24,698 bases of DNA from Pelargonium nanum. Taxonomy: Eukaryota; Streptophyta; Magnoliopsida; Geraniales; Geraniaceae. The stretch lies in the NCBI GenBank assembly GCA_036897485.1, contig JAYMTF010001272.1, forward strand, positions 1 to 24,698, read 5' to 3'. Below the pieces are notes generated by a model. It ran no database searches. It saw nothing but the letters and a program-made list of their open reading frames with translations, and was not told the DNA's origin. Positions 1-9,428 of the stretch are shown here, piece after piece. The position numbers and the translations under genes were made by a program. Positions within the stretch are counted from its first letter, which is position 1, and each line of letters begins with the position of its first letter.

Positions 1-269
1 CCGCTAAGGATTTGATCCGGGGTCTACTTGTAAAGGATCCAAAGAAGAGATTAGGTTTCAAAAGAGGTGCTACAGAGATTAAACAACATCCCTTCTTTGA
101 AAGTGTTAATTGGGCTCTCATCCGCAGTAATCACCCACCGGAGATTCCAAAACCGGTTGATCTTGCAATTTTGAATCACACGTTCAAGTCGTCCGTGCCT
201 CCAAATGACAAGGGAGCTACTGATTCAGATAGGTCATCCGGTCCTTATTTAGATTTTGAATTCTTCTAG
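1..269 (+). CDS. AGC-family Ser/Thr protein kinase, 3' end only (D6PK/AGC1-like)
   Basis: This is the last part of a coding exon, open from the window edge to the TAG at 267-269. It encodes about 88 residues in the frame beginning at base 3. The start [18 protein letters not shown] is the end of a kinase domain (subdomain XI, with the invariant Arg of the KRLG motif). It is followed by [13 protein letters not shown] and PPEIPKP, which are typical of plant AGC VIIIa kinases such as D6PK and the PVPK-like group. The protein ends in FEFF, which fits the FxxF hydrophobic motif that docks PDK1. Family members phosphorylate PIN auxin exporters at the plasma membrane. The exact subgroup cannot be settled because the catalytic core lies outside the window. 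Confidence 0.9.
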   Translation, partial: AKDLIRGLLVKDPKKRLGFKRGATEIKQHPFFESVNWALIRSNHPPEIPKPVDLAILNHTFKSSVPPNDKGATDSDRSSGPYLDFEFF

Positions 270-1256
270 GAAAAAAGGAAGAAAGGAGATGTGGTTATTC
301 TTGAGGTGGTCTGTTTACATTGTTGATTTATTCATGTTCTCAATGAAATCTTATTTCCTTCCTAAACTTTCTTTCATAAATCAAATTGCTGTTGTGGGAT
401 CAATATGGTTTCTTCATTATTGAATCCATGTTTACATGATTCTTTGTATAATCAAAAGAAGAAATGAGCAGCCTTATCTTTTGATTCCCTTTTACCACAC
501 AGCTGTTGTGAGCTCTAGAGTTTCTCTTAGAGTGGTCCTTCAATCTTAAAGCCCTTTTTGTATTAGCTTTTAGGCTAAAAACATGTAATTGTCTGAGAGA
601 TTGGATTGACCCAACAATTCTCTTAAAACTTTATTTGCTGAGGAACTTTTGGAAAAAAGAGAATTTTGAACTAGACAACTCATGTAAAGTTTTTACTGCG
701 GTGTGGTGGGACTCTGCAATCTAGATGCATAGAGCAATGACAAAATACAGTGATCTTTTGTTTTACTATGTTACTTTTGCTGTGCAATATCTGAGTCTTC
801 ATCGTTAGACTTGTCTGGATGGTTTGATTTTCTAGCCCGGTTCTATACCGTCTTTGTTATCGTTTAATTTGAAATAATAAATTATTAGTTTTTGCTATTG
901 AAAAAAAATGAGCACAATACTTTTTTTTTTCAAAAGCATTTTCATTCCTTCTATTATAGGAAAATTTAAATTTTGGGGTTATGGGGTTTATTTGATTTGC
1001 CCAAAACGGCAACGAATTGGTCTGGCCCTGCCAGTGTCAGGAAAATATTTTCTCACAAACCAAACAAACAACTAAAGAAAATTGTCCACAGTTGAAAATT
1101 GTGAAAACAAACCAAATCCAGTGGGTGCTCATTAAATTTGTCTTAACTGTAAATGCCAAAATTTGCATCGCTTCACTGATACAAATCCGTACTCGAATAT
1201 CATCATCAGAGCAAAACCCAGCAGTTTCTTTCCATCCAAACAGTAATTATTTTCTC
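270..1256. other. Intergenic: kinase 3' UTR and promoter of the first P4H gene
   Basis: No coding region is supported here. The left part should be kinase 3' UTR, and the AT-rich stretch near 860-900 is a plausible polyadenylation zone. The right part is promoter and 5' leader of the first prolyl 4-hydroxylase gene. Bases 1165-1194 resemble 4853-4881 upstream of the second P4H gene. An open frame starting near 1017 runs into exon 1 of the P4H gene in another frame and has no recognisable product. Confidence 0.6.
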
Positions 1257-4200
1257 ATGGATTACCACAATTTTCTGGCATTTTTTCTCTGCCTTCTTCT
1301 TTCGCTCCCTGATCTCTCGTACCAGCTACCCAGATGGCTTCAAGACAACAAAATGTATTTCGTTTTTTTTTCTCCAATAATTTCCATTGATCATATGAAC
1401 CAGAGCTCAAGCTCGATTGTGTTGTGTTTCTCAGGCCTGGATCGGTGATCAAGATGAAGACTGACCCGAAACCGTTCACTGTTGATCCCACTCGGGTCAC
1501 CCAACTCTCATGGGATCCCAGGTGCCATATACATATATACATACATATACATATATGTTTATATGTGTGTTTTTGATTTAGTGGTTGTTCATTGGATTTT
1601 ATTTAAAAAAATAATGCAGGGTGTTTTTATACAAGGGATTTTTATCAGACGAGGAATGTGATCATCTAATTAATCTGGTTAGGAGCTTATCATTGTCAAT
1701 TGTTCACATTTCAATTTATGAAATATTTTCTTTCAATTCTTGAATGCTTATGACTTGTATTAGCTTTTGTTCCTGTTGGATTTGTAATTTTGGGGAGTAG
1801 GCAAAGGGTAAGTTGGAGAAGTCTATGGTGGCTGATAATAAATCGGGCAAGAGCATGGAGAGTAAAATCCGAACCAGCTCTGGTATGTTTCTCAAGAAGG
1901 CACAGGTGAGTTATGGACTCTTCCAAATATTATCTTTTTGATGCTTTAGTCTTAGCATGTCACCAACTATTTGATACAAGTATTTTCTTTTGCGATGTTG
2001 AGTGGTGCAAGTAATCATATTATTGTGAATTGAACCATGTGGAATAATTTGGCATGCTTTTTGCTTATAAAACTTAGTGTTCTCTCACGAGCTTTGCTAT
2101 TGCCTGACGCTGTTCAACAGTAAATATGAGCAGAATTGGAGTAGTCCGAAGTTTATTCAGAATGTAGTTTTGTTTTGTCTAAATAGATAATGTTGTGGTT
2201 ACTGTAAATTATAAACTTGATCTAGGAATGTGTGGATGATGATGCAATTATCATGTGAAGAAGTTAGAGAATTGGGCAAAGGGACAGTTTCTATTAGCTT
2301 TTTGAAAACAAAATCTGACTTTAACTTGAGTTGTGGAAGACTGGAAGTAGTGCTTATCTTTTGTTTGCATATGTTCTTCGGGATAGTGTCATCTTTTTCC
2401 TCCTCGAAGTTGTTGCATTCAATTTTTATAAGCTTTTTTATTATAAATCCTTTACTGATTTCGGTTTGCACTTCATCGATCAGACTGATCATCATGTCTA
2501 TGATTGATGAAAGAACTTGTTTATGAGAAAGTTCAAGGTTTTGCTTAGTTAATGTCTTGAAGTCATATGTTCAGCAGCATTTGACAACAAATAGAGAGTG
2601 TGGGTAAATTTTGAGTCAATGCATAGTTTTGAGGCTGTAATATGTATATGACAAGTTAAGGAAGCATGTTCAAGAATCTTGGTTACAGAAAGATGGTTAT
2701 CCCCTGTTTTTTTTTTTTTTTTTTAAGGAAGTTAAGTGAAGACACTGGAATGAAGTGCATTGTTGTGTTGCCAACTCTTTCGGCAACCAATTAGAGCTTG
2801 ACATCTATGAGAGAACTCTTAGTATAATTGTTTTCCATGTTTAATGAATTCACAAAGAGCTCATTTAATGTTCTACAGCATTTGCTTGGGCCAGTTCGAT
2901 AGCACGCCGAATCAGACTGTTGATTCATATTTATTATTTGCTTAGCAAGTTAGCATATTTCAATCTCGTCAACATTCAAGTTTCTTTTTGGCTGCTCTTG
3001 GTGTGCATCTTTATCTATGTTATGTTCAAAGTAAGTTACATGAATTCAGTATGTTGTTTGTCAACAGTTTTAATGTAGCAAACTTTGCTGCTTTTGGAGT
3101 ATAATATTGAAGCTGTAGTGTTGTTTGAGCTGAATTCAAGCATAGATTGCTGCAGCAACTATGTACTAATAAAAAATCTTTGAATTGTAAATATGCTACT
3201 CATGAAGTTTACATACCGTCTTTTTCTTCTTTCTTTCTTGCATTCCCTTTGTAGGATGAAATAGTTGCTGGCATTGAATCCAGGATTGCTGCATGGACCT
3301 TTCTTCCAGTAGGTAATTTTATGACATACTTGTTGATTTATGGCTCATTTCTGTATAATAAGAGTCGGCTCAGTACATGAGGCTCCCGCTATTGTCAGGT
3401 CAAGGGAGGGTAGTTTATGGGCACAGCCATACCTTTGCTTTTGTAGGAATTTGGCACAAAGCTGAGGTTTCTGCCCTGTGACTTTGGTGTCATAGATTTA
3501 ACTTCTTTCTATATACAAAACAAACTTCATCTCATGTTTCTTGGATCTAATCTTGTAATCAGAAAATGGGGAGGCCTTGCAGATACTGCACTACGAATTT
3601 GGCCAAAAGTATGAACCACATTTTGATTTTTTTCAAGACAAAGCCAATCAAGAACATGGCGGCCATCGGATTGCCACTGTATTGATGTATTTATCTAATG
3701 TTGAGAAGGGTGGGGAAACAGTCTTTCCCAATGCTCAGGTACATGTTTCATCATGAAATCAAGTTTCTTTTATCTTTCATCACATTCTTCGTTTTCTTTG
3801 ATTTTTCTCCTTTCCTTACTGTTGTAGCATTTCTTGAGTGTTTTCTTCTTTTGCATGAAATTGAATGTTTTGTTGTATTCTTTAGGCAAAAATGACTCAG
3901 CCAAAGGATAATAGTTGGTCTGATTGTGCTAAAGAAGGATTCGCAGGTATTGGTGTCATATAGTTTTATCTTGACTTGGTTGCATAACATCCTAGTTATG
4001 TATGATAAGTTTGAAATCTGATTAATTTTAGTGTGTATTGTCAGTGAAACCGAGGAAGGGTGATGCTTTGCTGTTCTTCAGTCTTCATCTGGATGCAACT
4101 ACCGATCCTAACAGCCTCCATGGGGGTTGCCCCGTCTCAGAGGGTGAAAAGTGGTCAGCAACAAAGTGGATCCATGTGAGGTCTTTTGAGAGAAAAATGG

Positions 4201-4343
4201 TAGTGAGGGACAGCAAATGCGCGGACAGGAATGCAAATTGCCCGGCTTGGGCCAGAAATGGCGAGTGCAGAAAGAACCCTCGCTACATGGTGGGCACGGA
4301 GGGAAACCCTGGATATTGTATGAAGAGCTGCAATGTATGCTGA
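1257..4343 (+). CDS. Prolyl 4-hydroxylase with C-terminal ShKT domain, tandem copy 1
   Basis: Eight exons: 1257-1354, 1435-1521, 1620-1677, 1801-1905, 3255-3312, 3563-3738, 3886-3946 and 4045-4343. They join in frame to 313 residues. The product is a 2-oxoglutarate/Fe(II) dioxygenase that hydroxylates prolines of secreted cell-wall proteins in the ER/Golgi. Residues 1-22 form a hydrophobic signal peptide or anchor. The iron ligands are H155 and D157 (EPHFDFF) and H240 (SLHGGCP). K250 (GEKWSATKW) is the 2-oxoglutarate lysine, at the usual ten-residue spacing from H240. A six-cysteine ShKT domain covers about 273-313. Overall it matches the plant P4H6/P4H7 group. Intron 4 (1906-3254) is unusually long, and intron 5 holds a SINE remnant. 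ATG 1257 is chosen because it opens the signal peptide and aligns with the start of copy 2. The small exons 1-3 are the least certain. Confidence 0.9.
1527..1556. repeat. Short TA/CATA microsatellite in intron 2
   Basis: Alternating ATA and CATA units lie just downstream of the exon 2 donor of the first P4H gene. It is simple sequence and probably length-variable. Confidence 0.6.
1906..3254 (+). other. Long intron 4 of the first P4H gene
   Basis: This is a 1,349-bp intron between the exon ending SSGMFLKKAQ and the exon starting DEIVAGIES. The matching intron in the second copy is only 73 bp (5543-5615), so the size difference arose after duplication. It contains an 18-T run at 2707-2724. Open frames of 98 codons occur on both strands around 2199-2526, but neither resembles a known protein. 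I could not recognise a transposon in it. Confidence 0.7.
3375..3497 (-). mobile_element. SINE remnant, Au-like, in intron 5 of the first P4H gene
   Basis: The stretch starts GAGGCTCCCGC near 3379, continues through CACAGCCATACCTTTGCTTTTG, and ends near CCTGTGACTTTGGTGTCA. From memory this resembles the reverse complement of the tRNA-derived Au SINE family of angiosperms: GGCTCCCGCC, then GCAGCCTTACCCTTGC, then a box-B-like AACCCGTGACC. Here the box B region is degraded, so the copy is old and probably not transcribed by Pol III. I see no clear target-site duplication or tail. The orientation is inferred from the family. Confidence 0.55.
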
Positions 4344-4967
4344 TCCTAACAAGGTTAGGAAGTCGCTTCCCGTTTTTTTTGTATCGTTTCTTGGTTTATA
4401 CCAGGCAGAGAGTTGATCTTCTACTCGATCCGTGTATATTACATTCAAAGCTGCCTTATGCATATCAGCATATATATATGTATGTTCAAAATGGCAAAAA
4501 TTTAGCACTTAACCATGCTTTATGCTTATGCCAATAAAAAATAAACATTCTTCTTCATCGTATCTTCTTGTTCTTTATGTAACAGGTTAGAAACAAACAT
4601 TAGGAACCTTAAAAGATGGTAACAAATGCAATAATCATTCCTTTATAGAAGCATTCATGCAAATTGTGTTTGCTGTATGCACCTTGGTGCAGCAACGCAT
4701 ATTTAGCAGTTTGTTATCACGCAAATCAAGTGGTTTTTCGAGGAAGCGAATATTTATGCATACATTAAAATTGGAAAATTTGAACAAGTGGATCAACAGA
4801 CTCATCAAATGACCATATGTGGGTATGCCCTTTAAAATTGGAAGCAAAAAATGCATTGCTTCACTGATACAATTCCATACGTATACGACAAGTTCATCCC
4901 AACACTAATTAAAACCCCCTCGTGTAGCTCCAACGTCTTCTTTGTCGTCTTGGAATTCAATATTCAC
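4344..4967. other. Intergenic spacer between the two P4H genes
   Basis: This holds the 3' UTR of copy 1 and the promoter and leader of copy 2. CATTCATGCAAAT at 4652-4664 recurs at 6517-6529 after the second gene. Bases 4853-4881 match the leader region of copy 1 (from 1165). These flanking matches suggest the duplicated unit is larger than the coding region. No other gene is visible. Confidence 0.6.
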
Positions 4968-6413
4968 ATGGATTTTCGCAAATTTGTGGCGTGTTTTGTC
5001 TGCATTCTTCTCTCATTCCCTCCTATGTCATACCAGTTGTTGCACAACAAAATGTAGGTACCACCTATAATTCATTTCCAGCTAATTTGTATTGGTGAAT
5101 GGGACACAGAGCTCATGTATGCCTAATTGTTAGGACTAAGACTCGTCGTTTCGATCCCAGTCAGGCCGTCACTCTCTCATGGGATCCCAGGTCCTATTTC
5201 CGTCTCTAATTATATATGTATCAAGTAAATGTTGCAAGTTTGGGTCCAGTATTGAATAATTTTTTATGAAAAATAATGATGAAGCAGGGTGTTTATATAT
5301 AGAGGATTCTTATCAGACGAGGAATGTGATCATCTAATAAATCTGGTTAGGGAGCTTAAAAAATGATTCCTTTTGTTTTGTGATTGTCATTTATAGCTAT
5401 GGAAATGGTAATTAATTAGTTTTGTAAGTAAGGTTAGGCTTTAGAGGGTACGTTGGAGAAGTCTATGGTGACTGATGAGAATGGTACCAGTTCATTCAGT
5501 GAAGACCGAACCAGCTCCGGCGTCTTCCTCAGCAACGCTCAGGTCTGTTTTTAGTTTGATCAACACTCTTGAAATTATAACAGTGTCTTACATTTTTACA
5601 TGAATGCCTTTGAAGGATGAAATAGTTGCTGATATTGAATCCAGGATTGCTACATGGACCTTTCTTCCTGAAGGTACTTCAATTTGTTGATATATATATA
5701 GGAAATCAAATTAGTTTTATGTATTAATTTGGTGTTTTGTAAATCAGAAAATGGGGAGGCCATGCAGATTCTGCGCTACAAACTTGGTGAGAAGTATGAT
5801 CCACATTATGATTTTTATTCCCTCAAATCAGATGACGAACCTGGCGGCCTCCGGTATGCCACTGTTTTGATGTATTTGTCTGACGTTGTCAAGGGCGGCG
5901 AAACTATCTTCCCAAATTCAACGGTATATACCATTCACTAACTTTCTCATCTATCAATTCCGTTTTCCCCTAACTTTTGTATGAAATCGGACATTTTAGG
6001 AGAAACTGTTCCAACCAAAGGATGATAGCTGGTCTGAATGTGCTAAAAAAGGATATGCAGGTATTGTTTTCACATATTGCCAGGCCAGTTTTGTATAGCT
6101 CCATGATCTCACTATATGTATTATTCTGATGATAGTGAAACCGAGGAAAGGCGATGCGTTGCTGTTCTTCAGTCTTCATCTGGACGGGACTACTGACGAA
6201 AATAGCCTGCATGCGAGTTGTCCGGTGACTGAGGGTGAAAAGTGGTCAGCAACCAAGTGGATCCATGTCAGCACTTTTGAATTTTGTTTGGATAGAGATG
6301 CAAAATGCCCTCTTTGGGCTCAAAACGGTCTCTGCACCCAAAAACCTGACTTCATGGTGGGTTCTCCCACCTCCCCTGGATATTGTAGGAAGAGCTGCAA
6401 TGTCTGCTCCTAA
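4968..6413 (+). CDS. Prolyl 4-hydroxylase with C-terminal ShKT domain, tandem copy 2
   Basis: Eight exons: 4968-5053, 5134-5190, 5288-5345, 5438-5542, 5616-5673, 5748-5923, 6000-6060 and 6136-6413. They encode 292 residues. Every intron phase matches copy 1, and exons 3 to 7 have identical lengths. The catalytic set is intact: H141 and D143 (DPHYDFY), H226 (SLHASCP) and K236 (GEKWSATKW). The signal peptide covers about 1-22. The ShKT domain with six cysteines is at 251-291. Compared with copy 1, exon 2 is ten codons shorter, and the linker between catalytic and ShKT domains is about eight residues shorter. Exon 4 needs the acceptor at 5436-5437, because the nearby TTTAG acceptor would shift the frame. 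It should act as a secretory-pathway prolyl hydroxylase like its neighbour. Substrates may differ, since residues around the active site vary (LQILHYEF in copy 1, MQILRYKL here). Confidence 0.9.
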
Positions 6414-6755
6414 TATATATATACTCTGCTGTTGAAACTTGTGACTCAAGCTACAGCTAATTAAAAGCTGTTTTTATGACGTTTTTATAAATGAAATAAT
6501 GATTCAGTTATTGAAACATTCATGCAAATGGTGAGATTTATATAGGGTTCACAGGAATTATAAAAATGAGGGACAAAATCAGTTAAGTTTTGAAGTGCTT
6601 TGAATGTTAAGCAAAGGAAGTCACTCGAAATGAACCTGTTGTCATGCAAATTGCGGCTAATTGTGATGAATGGCTAAAGGTCGCTCCTCTGCAAAACAAA
6701 AAACCAGAATAAATATTAATTGGTGTCAGACTCAGATCCATCATTCCACAGAATC
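6414..6755. other. Spacer between P4H copy 2 and the MYB gene
   Basis: These 342 bp hold the 3' UTR of copy 2 and all the upstream sequence available to the MYB gene before the next coding region. A TATA-like AAATAAATATTAAT lies near 6709-6720. The whole MYB proximal promoter must fit here or overlap the P4H 3' end. Confidence 0.5.
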
Positions 6756-7998
6756 ATGGGAAGGCCTCCTTGTTGCGACAAATCGAATGTGAAAAGAGGC
6801 CTCTGGACCGCCGAGGAAGATGCCAAGATTCTTGCTTATGTCTCCAACCATGGCGTTGGCAATTGGACTTTGGTCCCCAGAAAAGCAGGTCCTTTTTTTT
6901 ATCCATCTCTCTCTTTTCACTACCTACAGCTCATGTATTTATGCAGATTTTGGATGTAACAGGACTTAACCGATGTGGGAAGAGTTGTAGACTTAGGTGG
7001 ACCAATTATCTGAGGCCTGACCTCAAGCATGATGACTTCACTCCTCAAGAAGAAGACCTCATCATTAACCTTCATCAAGCTATAGGCAGCAGGTCCGTCA
7101 CTTACATATTCTTATTTTCTTTTTTCTTTTTCTTCTTCTTATCGTCATCATCATCTGGTAATGGTGCAGGTGGTCTCTGATTGCGAAGCGCCTGCCTGGG
7201 AGAACTGATAATGATGTCAAGAACTACTGGAACACGAAGCTGAGGAAGAAGCTTCACAAGATGGGGATCGATCCTGTAACTCACAAGCCCTTCTCTCAGA
7301 TCATTTCTGATTATGGTAACATTAGCGGCCTCCCGAACACCGTTAACCAAATCGGGTGCTTCACCAGACACTTGAACGCCAATGCAGTGTCTCCCAAGCT
7401 AGAAACATCACCAACTCTACAGCAGCAGTCAAATGCCAACATGATCTTCAACTCTGATCAAGTCCAAGAAAATTCCTCTGCCTCCACCACCCTTTCTTGG
7501 GATCTTCTCGCCACTCAGTTTCAGCTCGCAAACCTTAACACCATCCAATCCCATTTCTTGAACACTGAAGCTAACTCGTCTTGTTCATCATCACCCTCTT
7601 CTAACATCACTCAGTTAAGCTCACCAATGTCCAGTTCCAGCCAACTCTCTCAGCCTCCTCCTCCTCAGCTCTTTACGGCATCTTCTGCTTCTAGCTGGAC
7701 TGATTTTCTTGTCACTGACCCTTTTCCTTGTGCTAATCTACCAAAACAAGAAGACTTCTATGTCTCCCATGGAACCTCATCAACAGTGCCACAGAGCAAA
7801 TTCAGCTGTGGCGATAGGGATCATAATAATTTCAACAGATCAGTGCAGGATTCTAGTGCATTTTCAGATGAAGCAAACAACAACTATTCTGAATCTGCTG
7901 CTTCATCACTGAGTTCCTTTGTGGAATCTATCTTAGATCAGGACAGCCAGATGCGTTCACAATTCCCCCAACTCTTGGACGACTCTTATGATTACTGA
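6756..7998 (+). CDS. TDF1: R2R3-MYB transcription factor, TDF1/MYB35 orthologue
   Basis: Three exons, 6756-6888, 6963-7092 and 7170-7998, encode 363 residues. The start [18 protein letters not shown] is typical of plant R2R3-MYBs. R2 (about 14-62) has tryptophans at 17, 37 and 57. R3 (about 67-114) has F70 in place of the first tryptophan, then W89 and W108. [11 protein letters not shown] follows the DNA-binding domain. The middle region is rich in Ser, Asn and Gln. The end, [12 protein letters not shown] and QFPQLL, closely resembles Arabidopsis TDF1/MYB35 as I recall it, which separates it from MYB80 and other subgroups. TDF1 is a nuclear activator needed for tapetum differentiation and pollen development. 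R3 has N80 where the bHLH-binding signature needs Arg or Lys, so the canonical bHLH motif is absent. Arabidopsis TDF1 is about 317 residues, so this one is longer. Confidence 0.92.
7110..7160. repeat. Pyrimidine-rich and TCA simple repeat in MYB intron 2
   Basis: A C/T-rich stretch is followed by TCATCATCATC-type units just before the exon 3 acceptor at 7168-7169. The pyrimidine part probably also serves as the polypyrimidine tract. Confidence 0.6.
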
Positions 7999-9428
7999 CT
8001 ACTTGCACAACAAATTTGGTAGCGTAGAACGGGCAGTTTTGCAGGTAATATAAAGTAGACAGCTTGTGGGTGGTCTCTGAATAAGCCGATCATGAGTTTT
8101 GGCCAGTATGTATGAATCACTAGTGTAAAATTTTCATTCCAAGTTTGAAATAAATGTCCTTGTATCAAAAAAATTCACATTGAACTACTGGGTGTAATAT
8201 ATACTGATGCATCCAATCTGAACTAACTATATGTACCTTACTGTGGATAAATCCAAGCTAGCTGCCAAAGTTATCTTGGCTGCTTACTAATTATAGCAAT
8301 ACTGAAGCTGATAATGGGTCTAAGAAAGAGTAGCTTCTCTTCCCTGTGCCTTGGGAATGTAACCAGTTGCACACATACATACCAGAAGTCAGTTGCATAT
8401 ATTTTCCTGTCATGCCGTCTAATATTTGTGATTAATGGACTCTGCAACTATGTAATTATATTCCAATATTTCTCTTGCAGTGCTATTATCATTTTCAATT
8501 ATTCATACCAGTAACAATAAGTTTAACTAAGTTTAGAAATGAAACAATGAAAGCAGAAACATGGAAATTAGATTCTCAATTCCCAGTATGGGAAATTGCA
8601 GAAGGCAAAAAGAGAATTTTTAGATGCTACTTCTTACTTCACCAAGTAATTGATGGGATGGTTATGGCATCTGTCCACGTTCTTTGTGCTTGTTTACAAG
8701 CACTCTTTGCAATTACTGATCATGCCAGCCAGCACCTACTGTTAGCCTCACAGAGAATATCATACATAAGATGTGAATACATTGTTAAAAGCTTGAGCAA
8801 ATGCATATTATGTGATTACACATTTTGGGGACTATTTGTGTTTCACTTAATAGTTACATATGCTATTTTGAATTTTACTTCTACACAGGCAAGCTTTGTT
8901 ACGGCAAAGATATGAGAAGTTTAATGTGGCGTTCCAGTCAAACTAATTAAATAAGGACACAATTATTATATTAACGTGAGATTCTATTTCTAGTAGACAT
9001 TGATGAGATCCCTAGCTAAACTGTTTCATAACCATTGGACACAACAATATCAAGAAACAGATCATGTATATTGATGCTAGAATCTGAATGACAGTGTTAG
9101 TTTTGAATAACAACCTTGATTCTCTCAGTCTCCTAAATTTCCTTTTCCCCCCTTTCTACCCAAACAAATTTCTAACAAAGACAGGTTTCAACATCAGAAA
9201 TACCAAAAACACACATGAAAATTGAGAAGAATATAAATATATCTTCTTATTTTTATTTCAGTATTTTCCCTTAATCAGAACTATACACTCGAGCACCTCT
9301 GTACAAATAAATGCGGGGATGCTAATGGAGAGGTTAATAGAGCAGTGATGACAAATAAAGCGCAAAGCCTTCAACTTCAATAACTGGATTACCCTTACAG
9401 TAGTTTTGGGCAAGGATTGGCTCTTGAT
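7999..9428. other. Convergent intergenic region between the MYB and DUF1336 genes
   Basis: Both flanking genes end here, so it holds two 3' UTRs and a spacer. AAATAAA near 8148 suits MYB polyadenylation. A 146-codon open frame at 8475-8915 has no recognisable motif and begins in AT-rich DNA, so I do not call it a gene. GTGCTTG-TTTA-CAAGCAC (about 8687-8704) is a short perfect inverted repeat with no assigned role. Confidence 0.5.

Noticed and set aside
2199-2526. Overlapping 98-codon frames on both strands in P4H intron 4
   Set aside because: They lie inside a well-supported intron, match no known family and mirror each other as shadow frames.
4155-4508. 117-codon minus-strand frame opposite the last P4H exon
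   Set aside because: Shadow of the ShKT-coding exon, whose cysteine pattern proves the plus-strand reading.
5436-5443. TTTAG acceptor at 5441-5444 for exon 4 of P4H copy 2
   Set aside because: It shifts the frame away from the conserved LEKSMV. The GTTAG acceptor at 5436-5437 keeps the frame and the 105-bp exon length.
8687-8704. Short inverted repeat as a microRNA hairpin or terminator
   Set aside because: Seven-base arms are far too short for a plant microRNA precursor, and hairpin terminators do not apply to nuclear genes.
8475-8915. 146-codon open frame between the MYB and DUF1336 genes
   Set aside because: No recognisable motif, AT-driven amino-acid composition, position between two convergent 3' ends and no splice or promoter context.
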